From positions 22,243,636 to 22,307,635 of the forward strand of contig JACGWO010000002.1 in the NCBI GenBank assembly GCA_034509735.1: DNA of 64,000 nt, written 5' to 3'. Source of the stretch: Sesamum alatum (Eukaryota; Streptophyta; Magnoliopsida; Lamiales; Pedaliaceae). Shown here piece by piece: positions 49,910 through 61,017 of this stretch. The notes beneath the pieces were generated by a model that did not search any database, had not been told where the DNA came from, and saw nothing but the letters and a program-made list of their open reading frames with translations. Position numbers and translations under genes: made by a program. The first letter of the stretch is position 1, and every line of letters starts with the position of its first letter.

Positions 49910-50335
49910 TGAACTCTAGGCAATTCGATCACGTTAATTCATAACGCTAGGTCAATTTGTCTGCCCATTTTTCTCTTGATTTCTTGCTTGCACGGGGATT
50001 AAGATCTGATGAATTTCGTGGACGATATAGAGGGTTCCTAACTTGGAATCTTGGTGGCATAATGTGGAACAAAGTGTGTAAGAGAACGAAGAAAGCTACA
50101 ACGGTTATGTCACGTTCCTTATGTGTTTCATTCGTTGCAACCCTATGGACACCATGAAAAATTCCATGTTTTATTTTCCTTATTCATGAGATACACTGAA
50201 CGTACGGGAGGTTCAAGGGAACACCCCTTGAACGTGTACTTTAATTACGTTTAAAGCATCTTTAAATTTTTTTATTTTTAATTATCGCTCTTCCGCATTC
50301 GTGCTCCCTTCCGGGATGATCCGCACTCGCTTTCA
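49910..50335 (+). mobile_element. Copia LTR 3' end fragment, diverged
   Basis: The last ~250 bp contain the hallmark LTR-end blocks: GAGATACACTGAACG, GTTCAAGGGAACACCCCTTG, TCTTCCGCATTCGTGC, GGGATGATCCGC and the terminal CTTTCA at 50335. The first part resembles the S5 interval around 63230-63345 at low identity. G1 was probably inserted in this LTR. It is followed by antisense CopI leader without a PBS. Confidence 0.7.
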
Positions 50336-50372
50336 GTTCTCCATGCCCCGCTATTATGATTTACATGGGAAA
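50336..50372 (-). other. CopI leader, piece left of G2
   Basis: 37 bp matching the CCATGCCCCGCTTTTACGAT part of the CopF and CopH leaders. It continues after G2 at 57910 following the duplicated GGAAA. Confidence 0.85.
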
Positions 50373-51100
50373 TGTAGCACCCTCTAACGACACTATGACT
50401 ATATCTTCCCTAAATATCACAACAAGCATATGTATCATCTCATTCATAATAACAATTCTTGGATTATATTTATCTCAAAATATACTTATCTTTACTAAAT
50501 ATAATATTTTCAAATATAATCTATAATATTTCTCAAATAAAATTTTCAACCCGATTAAACTAAGCCAATCAATTGTAGGAATTATTAAATCTAGTAAATT
50601 AAGCAGTTTAAGCCATTAATTATAATACCCCTAATTCAATTGAGACATTTAACCAGACACTAATTATAAATACTCAATTCATAAAATTCTCCGATTAAAC
50701 ACTAAATCGAATAGTATAAACTACATTTAATAAATGCACTTATTAAATAATATCATTATATAAATTAAAAATAATTAAAATAAATTAATTACTTACCTTC
50801 TGTTCGCCGAAGTGTGTGTGTGTGTGTGTTTTATAAAGGAAACAGATGGGTGCTGACGCACCCATCTTTATCCTTTTTTTTTTTTTTGTTGATAAACTTT
50901 TCTCATAATACTCATTACGTCCTTTCTATTTTCTTAATTAATATAATTTGCTCCCAAATATTATATAAAGCTCCAATTCACTCCGTTCAAGTCTTAATAT
51001 GATCACAATTTAATCTACAATATATCTACTAATTAACTAAATTTCTTAAATAACTACCAATTAACCCCATAATTATGTATAAAAATTTATGGGCGTCACA
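50373..51100 (-). mobile_element. G2 3' LTR, internally deleted
   Basis: 728 bp, starting TGTAGCACCCTCTAACG and ending GGGCGTCACA on the plus strand. The matching 5' LTR (55940-57909) is 1970 bp; about 1.2 kb of its middle is absent here, with the break near CATCTCATTCAT/AATAACAATTC. The left GGAAA duplication is at 50368-50372. Confidence 0.93.
50844..50867. repeat. 10 bp perfect inverted repeat in the G2 3' LTR
   Basis: AGATGGGTGC-TGAC-GCACCCATCT, next to a TTATAAAGG motif and a T-tract. The 5' LTR keeps the first arm (about 57669-57678) but has lost the second. Confidence 0.85.
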
Positions 51101-51115
51101 ATTCTCCCCTCCTAA
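51101..51115 (-). other. G2 polypurine tract
   Basis: Minus-strand TTAGGAGGGGAGAAT immediately before the 3' LTR. Confidence 0.88.
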
Positions 51116-51153
51116 TAAAAAATTCGTCCCCGAAATTTAATTAACATACCGGC

Positions 51154-52493
51154 TCAGGAAAACAAATATGGATACTTCTCTCTCATATTCTCCTCAACCT
51201 CCCAAGTGGCTTCTCTGGGAGAGTGATGACTCCATTTTACCTTCACCATTGGTATTTCTTTATTCCTCAACTTCTTTATAGTCCGATCCAAAATTTCTAT
51301 CGGTTCTTCTATGTACGTTGATCCCTCTGATAGTTCTATCTCTGGCTCACGCAAGACGTGACTAGGATCAGAACGATACCGACGTAACATGGACACATGA
51401 AACACATCATGTATCCGAGACAACTCTGCTGGTAATGCTAATCGACAAGCTAGTGGTCTGACTCGCTCAATGATTTCATACGGCCCAATATATCTTGGAC
51501 ATAACTTTCCTTGCTTACCGAATCTTAAGATTCCCCTCCATGGTGATACTTTCAGAAAAACTTTCTCTCCCACTTCATATTCCATCTCCCTGCGATTTTT
51601 GTCAACATAACTCTTCTGTCGATCTTGAGCTGCCTTCAAATACTTTTTGGCTGTTTGTATCTTATCCACTGTTTCTTGGACTAATTCGGGCCCCTCAAGT
51701 TGTCTTAATCCCTCAACGTCCCAACAGATTGGACTTCGACATTTTCTTCCATACAAAGCTTCATATGGAGCCATGCCAATACTAGAATGAAAACTATTAT
51801 TATATGCAAATTCCATCAGTGGTAAATGATCATCCCAATTTCCTCTGAACTCAATTACACAGGCTCTCATCATGTCCTCTAACGTCTGAATGGTCCTTTC
51901 TAATTGTCCATCTATTGGAAGATGAAATGCTGTACTAAAGTGCAATCTGGTACCTAATGCCCTTTGCAAGCTTCCCCAGAAATGAGAAGTAAATCGAGGA
52001 TCTCTGTCGGAGACTATAGAGGTAGGAATTCCATGTAATCTCACAATTTCCGAAACATACAACTCAGCCAACTTATCCAAAGAATCATTTTGTCTTACTG
52101 GTAAAAAGTGAGCAGATTTAGTCAATCTATCCACGATCACCCAATAGCATCATGTTTCTTGAACGTACGTGATAATCCAATGACAAAATCCATAGTAATG
52201 TTTTCCCATTTCCATTCAGGTATAGATAAAGGATGAAGCTTACCGGCTGGTGCTTAGTGTTCTGCTTTAACTTGCTGACATGTTAAACATCTAGCCACAA
52301 AACTCTGCCACATCTTTCTTCATTGTTGGCCACCAGTAGTGGGGTCTCAAATATCATAAACCATGCATCTTGGTATTGCCAGGATGCATGGCATACGGTG
52401 CATAGTGCGCCTCGTGCATGATCTCCGTTCTGAATTCCTCTACATTCAGCACACACATACGCTTCCCATTTAATAACACACCATCTTCCTGTA
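51154..52493 (-). pseudogene. G2 pol: integrase and chromodomain-like C-terminus
   Basis: A 328-residue frame (51154-52140) starts inside the integrase core at [14 protein letters not shown]. It has SDRDPRF (second Asp) and [20 protein letters not shown] (Glu; relatives usually read QSERT), the GPYEIIERV region, then [20 protein letters not shown] and [16 protein letters not shown], a chromodomain-like end typical of Tekay/Del chromoviruses. Upstream, 52141-52493 encodes the HHCC zinc finger and MDFVIGL with the first Asp, but a lost T near 52139 shifts the frame (DAIW becomes DAIG then stop), and a TAA replaces a Gln codon near 52256. The protein is therefore broken, though mildly. Confidence 0.9.
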
Positions 52494-53105
52494 TTACATA
52501 TTGATCGTTCTTTCCTTCTTGTACCTTGCTCTCATTTTCTGGAAGTACGGATCATTATTCTGTGCATTCTTAACTTTGTTTCTAAGGGAGGGCTTCACTT
52601 GAAGAGTGGCAAGTAAAAGATCATCACCAACATTAAAACTCACATTCATTGCTCTGAGGGCAGCTAAATACTCCACATTATTGCAAATCATACCTGCTAG
52701 TTGGTCCACCGTCTTTCTACTCAAAGCATCTACAACAACATTTGCTTTTCCAGGGTGATAATCAATAGTACAATCGTAGTCCTTCAACAACTCGATCCAT
52801 CTTCTCTGTCTCAAATTCAACTCTTTCTGTGTTGGAATATATTTTAAGCTCTTGTGATCGGTAAATATTTGAAATGTTTCTCCATATAGATAATGCCTCC
52901 AGATTTTCAATGCCTGCACAATAGCTGCCAATTCCAGATCATGAGTTGGGTAGTTCAATTCATGCGGCCTCAACTGCCTCGAAGCATAAGCTATAACTCT
53001 TCAATGCTGCATCAAAACACATCTGAGTCCTTGCCGTGAAGCATCAGTATATACCACATATCCTCCATTCCCAGATGGCAATGCAAGAATAGGTGCTGAA
53101 GTAAG
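52494..53105 (-). pseudogene. G2 pol: RNase H and connection
   Basis: Readable as [41 protein letters not shown] and [20 protein letters not shown], the gypsy RNase H and its end, followed by the linker to integrase. The 159-residue frame starts at 52973; the preceding ~130 bp carries the start of RNase H with a stop near 53105 and further damage at about 52980-53000. Order RT-RNase H-integrase is as expected for Ty3/gypsy. Confidence 0.88.
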
Positions 53106-54109
53106 TCATTTCTTTAACTCTTCAAAACTCTGACCACACATGTTATTCCAATTGAACGGTGTATTCTTCTTTAATAAATTCGTCAGAGGTTTCGCAATCA
53201 CAGAGAAGTCTTTTACAAATCTTCTATAATACCCAGCCAATCCCAGAAAACTGCGAACTTTCGATGCATTTTTAGGGGGCTCCCACTCTAAAATAGCCTT
53301 AACTTTTATCGAATCAGGTTGTACCCCTTGCTTCGAAGCAACATGCCCTAAGAAAGCAATCTCCTCCATCCAAAATTCACATTTGCTAAATTTAGCATAT
53401 AGTTGCTTTTCTCTCAAGATTTGTAAAACTATCCTTAAATGTTGTTCATGTTCATCATGACTGTTAGAGTAGATCAGGATATCATCAATAAACACAATCA
53501 CAAATTGATGAAGGAATGGTTGTAAGGTTTTGTTCATCAACGACATAAAAGCAGCAGGGGCATTCGTTAACCCAAACGGCATAACAACAAATTCATAATG
53601 GCCATACCTGGTCCGAAAAGCTGTCTTTGGAATAGACCCTTCTTCAATCCGCAATTGCCAATACCTTAATCTTAAGTCAATTTTAGAAAACACAGTTGCA
53701 CCCTTCAGTTGGTCAAGTAAATCATCTATCCGTGGCAGAGGATACTTGTTCTTAATTGTAATCCGATTCAACTGCCTATAATCAACACATAATCTCATAC
53801 TCCCATCCTTCTTCTTTACGAATAATACTGGTGCTCCCCAAGGCGAAATACTTGGTCGTATAAACCCCTTATCAAGTAATTTTTCTAATTGCTTCTTTAA
53901 TTCTTTCAGTTCAAGTGGAGCCATTCTATATGGTGAAATCGAGATAGGTGCTGCCCCAGGAATAGTTTCTATTTCAAAATCTACTTCTCGATGAGGTGGT
54001 AACCCAGGTAATTTCTTCGGAAAAAACATCAGGAAATTCCCTAACTACTGGAACATCTGACACACCTGGACTGACCTTCGTAGTATCACGTACACTAGCT
54101 AGATATGCT
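53106..54109 (-). pseudogene. G2 pol: reverse transcriptase
   Basis: A 307-residue frame. Residues ~10-60 carry [15 protein letters not shown] and [37 protein letters not shown] and [11 protein letters not shown] follow; then [19 protein letters not shown], and the catalytic box [10 protein letters not shown] at about residue 185-195; then [12 protein letters not shown] and [23 protein letters not shown] deviates from the usual KIDLRSGYHQL at a substrate-contact motif, which argues against activity. The upstream join to protease (54030-54109) is out of frame. Confidence 0.9.
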
Positions 54110-54589
54110 TCACACCCTTTTTTTAATTAAATTAAAAGCAGTCATAGCAGAAATTAAACAGTTAGGTATAACTTTTCTTTCTCCCACTATAACCGTCTTC
54201 ATCTGCCCATTGATTTCTACAGCCACCTTTTTTGTTTGACAATCCACCAAAGCATGATTACTAGATAACCGATCCATTCCTAGAATAACGTCAAACTCCC
54301 TAAGGTTTATTACAACCAACTCTGCATATAGTGTGACACTATCCACTACTATTGGACAAGATCTCACTACTGTGTTAACAAGTATAACCCCCCCGGCAGG
54401 CATAGATACGCATAAGTCATGCCCTAACGGTTCAATACTAGCATGCACGCGTGATGCAAAATCATGTGATATAAATGAACCAGTAGATCCAGGATCAGTT
54501 AACACATGCGCACCAGAATTGCAAATAGAAAAGGAACCAGTAATAACCTCAGGTGCAGTAGGAGCTTGTTCCCTGCTGATGGCATACAC
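54110..54589 (-). pseudogene. G2 pol: aspartic protease
   Basis: A 159-residue frame with the retropepsin core in the gypsy style: ...HVLTDPGSTGSFISHDFA, then FDVILGMDRLSSNHALVDC. The catalytic triplet reads DPG instead of D(S/T)G, so the enzyme is probably dead. The frame joins the knuckle region of gag upstream out of phase. Confidence 0.88.
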
Positions 54590-55829
54590 CCTTGCTTGTG
54601 GCTGAGATTGACTACTCTGTCCAGTCGATGTTGTAGAAATAGTCCCGCTACCTCGATCACCTCTTCCTCGACCCCTACTTGTACTAGCCCGTTACACATT
54701 TCCCCCACACTACTTGGTCCTAAAATCTGGGATCCATGGTATCAACTTTCCACGTAGGAAAATCCCTGACAAGATGCCCTGGTTGTTGGCAACGATAACA
54801 CACGATTGGCTGGACGCCCCAACATTCACCGGTATGTTTCCTACCGCAATTCGTACACGAGGGAATAGACCTTCCACTAAACGATCTGGTTGGACCCTGT
54901 CTTCCCCTAAATCCGACTGAGGTAGACCCGCCTCTACTCAAAGACACTGGTGGTGACCTATTAGTTTGACTCATTCCTCGGCCTCTGTACCCACCTCTTT
55001 GAAAACTAGAACCCTTAAGGAAACTGCACCGCTTGGCCCACCTGTAAAGTTAGGATTACCCATCCATTTCTTCCGTTTAGATTCAGCGGAATTCCTCTCT
55101 GTGGATGTCTCTTCAGCTCTCAACGCTGCTTCCAAAAGTGCATTGTAACTTGGAGGTTTAATTGCTATCTTCTCTCGTATCTCAAGCCTCAAAGCCTCTT
55201 TCAAATCGGTCTCGCCTCAATTCATCAGTACTTACCTCTTCTGGAGCATATTTTGACAGCCTCACAAATTGCAGCTCATACTTAGCGACAGACAAATCAT
55301 TTTGCTTTAACTCAGGAAATTCAACTTTCTTACAGTTTCTGTAGACCAGTGGAGTGTATTTCTCAGCAAATTCTCTCAAGAAGTCATTCCATGTTAAAGT
55401 GATTGGTCGATTCCTACTCCCTGGAACAGTTTCCCACCAATCCAACGCATCTTTCTCCAATAAAGACACCGCATACCTCAATTTTTGTTCAGAAGTGCAT
55501 TCAGTTCGATCTAGAACTCTTTCCGTATTTCTCAACCACTCTTCTGCTTCTTTAGGATCAGTTGTACCAGCAAATACCTTCGCACCCTGCCTTCTAACTA
55601 TCTCATAGTTTTTATCAATGACTACCTCTTGTGGTTGGGGTTGGGGTTGTGGTTGTGGAGCCATCCTCTGCATAAACTCTAGGAATTGTTGCATAAAAGG
55701 ATTCACTTCTGGTTGGGGAACGTTTCATTTCTGGGCTTCTAACCCCTGATGTTCAGATGCATGATCATGACCCTGTACAGACTCTAATGACTCAGTTGGG
55801 CCAGCAGCGTTTTCACCTGACGCTTCCAT
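54590..55829 (-). pseudogene. G2 gag (capsid and zinc knuckle)
   Basis: The start is probably the ATG at 55829 (MEASGENAAGP). A TGA near 55726 breaks the frame, and the next part (55706-55182) holds the Retrotrans_gag-type capsid domain: FAGTTDPKEAEEWLRNTERV, ALDWWETVP and FLREFAEKYTPLVYRN. A Q/P repeat (QPQPQPQPQ) lies before it. A frameshift near 55190 leads to 55204-54971 (EEALL/EAALRAEE region), and another to 54974-54720 with CTNCGRKHTGECW and a knuckle CYRCQQPGHLVRDF, where the last Cys is Phe. Several small lesions, otherwise well preserved. Confidence 0.87.
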
Positions 55830-55920
55830 CCTATATGAAATGCACATGTATAATTAGACTCGTAATATATATTTTACGTATAATACCACATATCATCAAA
55901 CACCCCAGAGAATCTAATCC

Positions 55921-55934
55921 CTGCTCTGATACCA
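55921..55934 (-). other. G2 primer binding site
   Basis: Minus-strand TGGTATCAGAGCAG, 5 bp inside the 5' LTR. Initiator-Met tRNA site, as in the copia elements. Confidence 0.9.
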
Positions 55935-55939
55935 CCAAA

Positions 55940-57909
55940 TGTAGCACCCTCTAACGGCACTACGACTATATCTACCCTAAATATCACACTTAATGTAAAC
56001 CCTGATATATATGTAATTATGCACATAATCTAGTCCCTGCTGAGTGTAATTACACGTAGCCTCATCATCACACAACAAGCATATCTATCATCTCATCCAC
56101 AAAAATCACATATACATATATATCTAGTACGTCAAAATGGAACTGTTATAATTTGTTCACGTGCTATTCTCACTTTTAATTCAAAATGAGACAGCTATTT
56201 CTATTTACGATGAGGAGAAAACTGCATACTAGCCCGACCTGACTGGAATGCAAAACGTGAACCTAGTTGTTGTGAATAGGCTCAGCAAAGTCTACACCTG
56301 AAAAATATTAGCAGAGGGATGAGCTTGCAACTCAATAAGTGAATAATCGGCACCAACTATACACGCACCTCAAATATAGTTTCAATAAGACAAAATAAGC
56401 AACGTATATAAAATATAATCAATTTGATCAAGCACGTTTCATTTCATTACTCCATGTAATGATCTCATAATTAGACAATCAATCAAATCCGTATTATCCT
56501 AGTTGGCTTGCCAGAAAGGTGATATAGTGTTTTTCTCCACCAACTCAACCTCACCATATATTATACACATATACATGAATCCCCTTGGCACACCACACAG
56601 GCTCATCAATCTCATTTCGCATCAAAGGTCTTTCATTTCGCATCATAGCTCTTTTCATTTCGCATCATAGCTCTTTTCACATCGCATCATAGCTCTTTTC
56701 ATTTCATTTCGCCACATGGGCTATTTAACAACATCAAGGGGTATTCATATCATAATTACATTTAATTTCTATCACTCCCTCGATCCCACATATCATTGGC
56801 ACATTTTATCATTGGCAAGCACCAACAACACATCATTCAACAATAGAACATTTCAATACATTTCGTCATTTCGCTTTCACCACATTAATCAAATCAAATG
56901 ACCAACAACTCATAGAATTCAAAATACATTAATTCTAATACGAATCATAGACTTACGTAATGATAGTATCACAAGGAAAGAACACATATATAGATAGTAC
57001 TAATTATTTACTTACCTCAACTTACAACGATCTACTTGTACGTAGGGAGTTGCTCAATCATTCACCTTATCCCTCTTATCCTATAATAAATTATAATGCA
57101 TATAATCAACACATCAAAAGTATCGTAATTTCAAAATAAAATATTAAATAGTAATTATATATATTTTTCACCAATATCTCAATATTTCATTAACCCCTCA
57201 TCCTATTATAACTACATTCATAATAACAATTCTTGGATTATATTTATCTCAAAATATACTTATCTTTACTAAATATAATATTTTCAAATATAATCTATAA
57301 TATTTCTCAAATAAAATTTTCAACCCGATTAAACTAAGCTAATAGGAATTATTAAATCTAGTAAATTAAGCAGTTTAAGCCATTAATTATAACACCCCTA
57401 ATTCAATTGAGACATTTAACCAGGCACTAATTATAAATACTCAAATTCATAAAATTCTCCGGTTAAACACTAAATCGAATAGTATAAACTACATTTAATA
57501 AATGCACTTATTAAATAATATCATCATATAAATTAAAACTAATTAAAATTAATTAATTACTTACCTTCTATTCGCCGAAAGTGTGTGTGTGTGATTAATG
57601 TGTTGTGGGTGTGTGTGTGTGTGTGTGTGATTAATGTGTTGTGTGTGTGTGTGTTTTATAAAGGAAACAGATGGGTGCGTCATTTTTTTTTTTATTTTTG
57701 ATAAAGTTTTCTCATAATACCCATTACGTCCTTTCTATTTTCTTAATTAATATAATTTGCTCCCAAATATTATATAAAGCTCCAATTCACTCCGTTCAAG
57801 TCTTAATATGATCACAATTTAATCTATAATATATCTACTAATTAACTAAATTTCTTAAATAATTACCAATTAACCCCATAATTATGTATAAAAATTTATG
57901 GGCGTCACA
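55940..57909 (-). mobile_element. G2 5' LTR, full length
   Basis: 1970 bp, same ends as the 3' LTR, followed by GGAAA (57910-57914), the right-hand target duplication. It contains a CATTTCGCATCATAGCTC tandem repeat (about 56615-56712) and interrupted (TG)n (about 57580-57655). The AT-rich stretch from about 57210 onward is nearly identical to the 3' LTR, so the insertion is recent. Confidence 0.94.
56615..56712. repeat. ~23 bp tandem repeat in the G2 5' LTR
   Basis: Four or so copies of CATTTCGCATCATAGCTCTT with small variants. They lie in the segment deleted from the 3' LTR. Confidence 0.85.
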
Positions 57910-59025
57910 GGAAAAGCCTCGTGGGAGGTATCTAATACCATTCTCATCCGATGAGATTCCCAGGGTAATTTGCCTCACCTCTTCACGTGATCCTGAGGAC
58001 TCCAAGCGAACCATGCTACTCGATGTTAGGCTCGACCCATCAACAAAATCATACCTTAACTGTCGCCCCCACGACTCGTGAGATAGGGAAACAGTGAGCG
58101 TATTCCTTTGTTCACAACAATGATGTAGCTTTTCTCTATTCCAAATGTGCCACGACTCGTGAGACCACACTTGGATAGCTGTAGCTTCCTCACAACATTG
58201 CTATCGATGGAAGGCTTGGATAGATCAAGCCATTTGACCCTAGTCCATCGTGGGCCTAATATTTTGACTTGATGTTAGGCCCGACCCATCAACCAAATCA
58301 TACCTCAATTATCGCCTCCCACGACTCGTGAGACAGGAAAATAGTGAGCATATTTCATTGTTCACAACAATGATGTAGCTTTCCTCTATTTCAAATGTGC
58401 CACGACTCCTAAGACCACATCTGGGTAGCGGTAGCTTCCTCACCACAATGCCGTGGATGGAAGGCTTGGACGGATCAAAATCATTTTGATCCAAGTCCAT
58501 TGTGGGCCTAACATTTTAACTTGGTCCTACCAAGTGAGAGTTCAAAATTATTAACCGAGACCTCATCACATTAATATTTTGCATGCATAAATATCCAATA
58601 TATAAAGTATTTAAATAAATACATCACATGTAAGTAAACCTAGCATACCCTTGGTGGATGATCAAGAGCCCAACCCATGCGACCTACTGAGCCTGCAGTG
58701 AGTTTATGGTCTATCTAAGGTGGTCCTACACTATTACAACAAATTAACCTAATGTGCCTTGTACTCTACTTGTTTTGCCTTGATGTCTCACCTTGGGCCT
58801 CCATCCAACGTAGGCCTCCTTTATCTCCGTGGTCTCACCTTATTATACATACAATGTAAAACCTCACCAAAAATTTCCTAAATACTCCCAATACAATAGA
58901 CATGGAATACATTGGAAATAAAAGGAAAAAAGACAAGTCTTAACATTATGAGGCGAAAGTGGGAGATAATAATCCAAAAACAAGAGGCACGTAGGTCAAT
59001 GGGCTTCATGATCATCACTTACACA
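57910..59025 (-). other. CopI leader, main part, with a 249 bp tandem duplication
   Basis: Antisense leader colinear with CopF and CopH (GTGGGAGGTATC, CACGACTCGTGAGA, TCCATC...GGGCCTAAT, hairpin near 58681-58704). The block 58022-58270 is repeated at 58271-58519, both starting GATGTTAGGC, with about a tenth of bases differing by eye. It ends near 59025, at a point that lies ~350 bp short of the GC module in CopA, and the CopJ GC module starts directly. Gag of CopI is absent. Confidence 0.82.
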
Positions 59026-59028
59026 GGA

Positions 59029-59393
59029 GGCGAGCGCTGCCGACCGCGTGCACGCAGACAGAGGTGCCTGTGCGCGCTATAGGCAGACACGCGGCCAGTC
59101 GGCCGCACACGCAGGGTGCGCGGCCAGGCCCACGCAGGAAAGGGAGCCTGCGCGCGCAGGGTACGTGGCAGGGCAACGTGCACAGGCAGGGGAGCCTATG
59201 CGCGGCTGTTCGGCTGGCACGCCCAGCGCGCGCGGGCGACCGATCTGGCCTGCCTGCGGCCGCATGCGTAGGAGGCGCGGCCAAGCGTGCGCGTACGCAG
59301 GCACGGGAGCCAGCGCGCGCAGGCGGCAGGCTGGGCCGGCCAATGCGCGCTTCTGGTCAAGGCTCTACCGGCAGCGGCAACCGTCGGCCATTT
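59029..59393. repeat. CopI/CopJ GC-rich module at a head-to-head junction
   Basis: About 365 bp of CpG-dense sequence. To the right it passes into the plus-strand leader of CopJ in the expected way; to the left it meets the minus-strand CopI leader. LTR and PBS of both elements are missing. Confidence 0.75.
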
Positions 59394-60716
59394 TCCATTT
59401 TCGTGGTTGTTTTTCAGAATTATTTTTTCTAGGGTTATTTCTTGGATTATTTTCTGCATGTTTTTCTTAAAAGACATTATTTAGAAATATTCTATTTTGG
59501 GTTTGGTTTGGAACCACCTCATGTTTATTTGATTATGTGAAAAGCTATTTGCGTTAATGAGAATGGATTATCACAAAGCCCTAGATGATATGTATGGTTT
59601 ATTTTGTGTTGGGCCTGTATGCCTCGTTTTATTATTTTATCCCTCTTTTTTGGTTGCCTTAGAAGAATGATCCCTTCTATCTCCCTCCAATTGTATTCCC
59701 TCCGAGTGTTCGTCAGGGTTTCTTTTTAAGTTGTAATGAGCGTAGAATAGTTGTGAGATTTTTTTTTTAATTAAATGTAGAAGATGAAGGATGGCCCAGA
59801 AGGAGGATTCCAAGGAGTTCCATGGAGGTTCCATAGAGGCCCAGTGGACAAAGAGGCAAAGCCCATCAATATGTTGATGAGTTTCTACTATTAAATGTAA
59901 TAGTGTAGGACCAACTGTAGATTGACCATAGATCCACTGCGGGCTCAGTGGATAGCATACGATTCGGGCTTGTGATCATCTCACAGGGACGTGCTAGGCT
60001 TTATTTTGCATGTGGCATAATTGATGGATGAATGGTTTATTTATCATATTATTGCTATAGCATGCGAAATGTATTATACATAGATGTATGTATGTGGTCT
60101 GATGAGGTCTCGGTCTTTTAAACTCTCACTTGGTTGGACCAAGCTAAAATATTAGACCCTTAATAAATAGACTAGAACCTAAGTTGTTCGTCCAAGCCTT
60201 CCATCCATGACAAAGTGAGGAAGCTAGTTTCAATCAAGTGCGTGGTCTTACGAGTCGTGGCAGGTCTTTTGTTCTGAAAATAAGTTGCACGTTTGTTGTG
60301 AACGAAGTGAATACACTCCTGTTACCTGTCTCATGAGTCGTGAGGGTAGTAGTGAGTGCAATGATTCAGTTGATTGGGTTGGGTCTAACCCCTGAATAAC
60401 GTGATTCGCTTGGAGTCCTCAGGATCACGTAAAAGGGTAAGGAAAAATATCTTGGGAATCTCGTTGGACGAGAATGGTATGAAATACCTCCCACAAAGTT
60501 CTTTTCCATGCAAATCCTAAAAGCGGGATATGAAAAATTTCGTTGTGGATCCCAAGCGCACTAGGAAAAGATTTTTCGAAAACAACGTTTGAGAGTGGCG
60601 TATTTTCGTAAAATAGTGAGAATATTAAATGACTGAAGTCCAAGTCTTTAATTTCTATTTAGCACCACTTTATTTCTGCTGATTGTATGCTTTATCTTAA
60701 ATGTAGATTTAAAACA
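59394..60716 (+). other. CopJ leader
   Basis: Plus-strand leader from the end of the GC module to the gag ATG, colinear with CopD. Hairpin at 59931-59954, CACGAGTCGTG-like motifs near 60248 and 60333 (both mutated), and the TAGTGAGAATATTAAATGACT-type end before gag. No coding sequence. Confidence 0.82.
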
Positions 60717-61017
60717 ATGTCTAAGAATCCATTATCCTCCATACATGAGACAAACAAATTCAATGGAACAAACTACAATGACTGGTTGTGCAATCTGAGG
60801 ATAGTCCGCAATTATGAGAACCAAGGTTATGTCATGGACAAGCCGTTCCCTAGTACTTTGCCAGAAGAATCACGCCAGAAGACCGTGAGACATTCGAACT
60901 TTGGCACCAGGATAACCGGAAAGTCCGTAGCGTCATACTAGTATCTATCACTCATGAGATGAAGAAACAGTATGAGATGCTAGACGACGTTCCTTCCATA
61001 ATGGCTTCCCTGCTTGA
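60717..61017 (+). pseudogene. CopJ gag N-terminal fragment
   Basis: ATGTCTAAG at 60717 (MSKNPLSSIHETNKFNG, NYNDWLCNLRIVRNYENQGY). The frame shifts near 60866; codons for TPEDRETFELWH and then KKQYEMLDDVPSIMASL can be followed in another frame to about 61015. There the sequence turns into the interior of a beta LTR. No zinc knuckle or pol remains. Confidence 0.88.
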
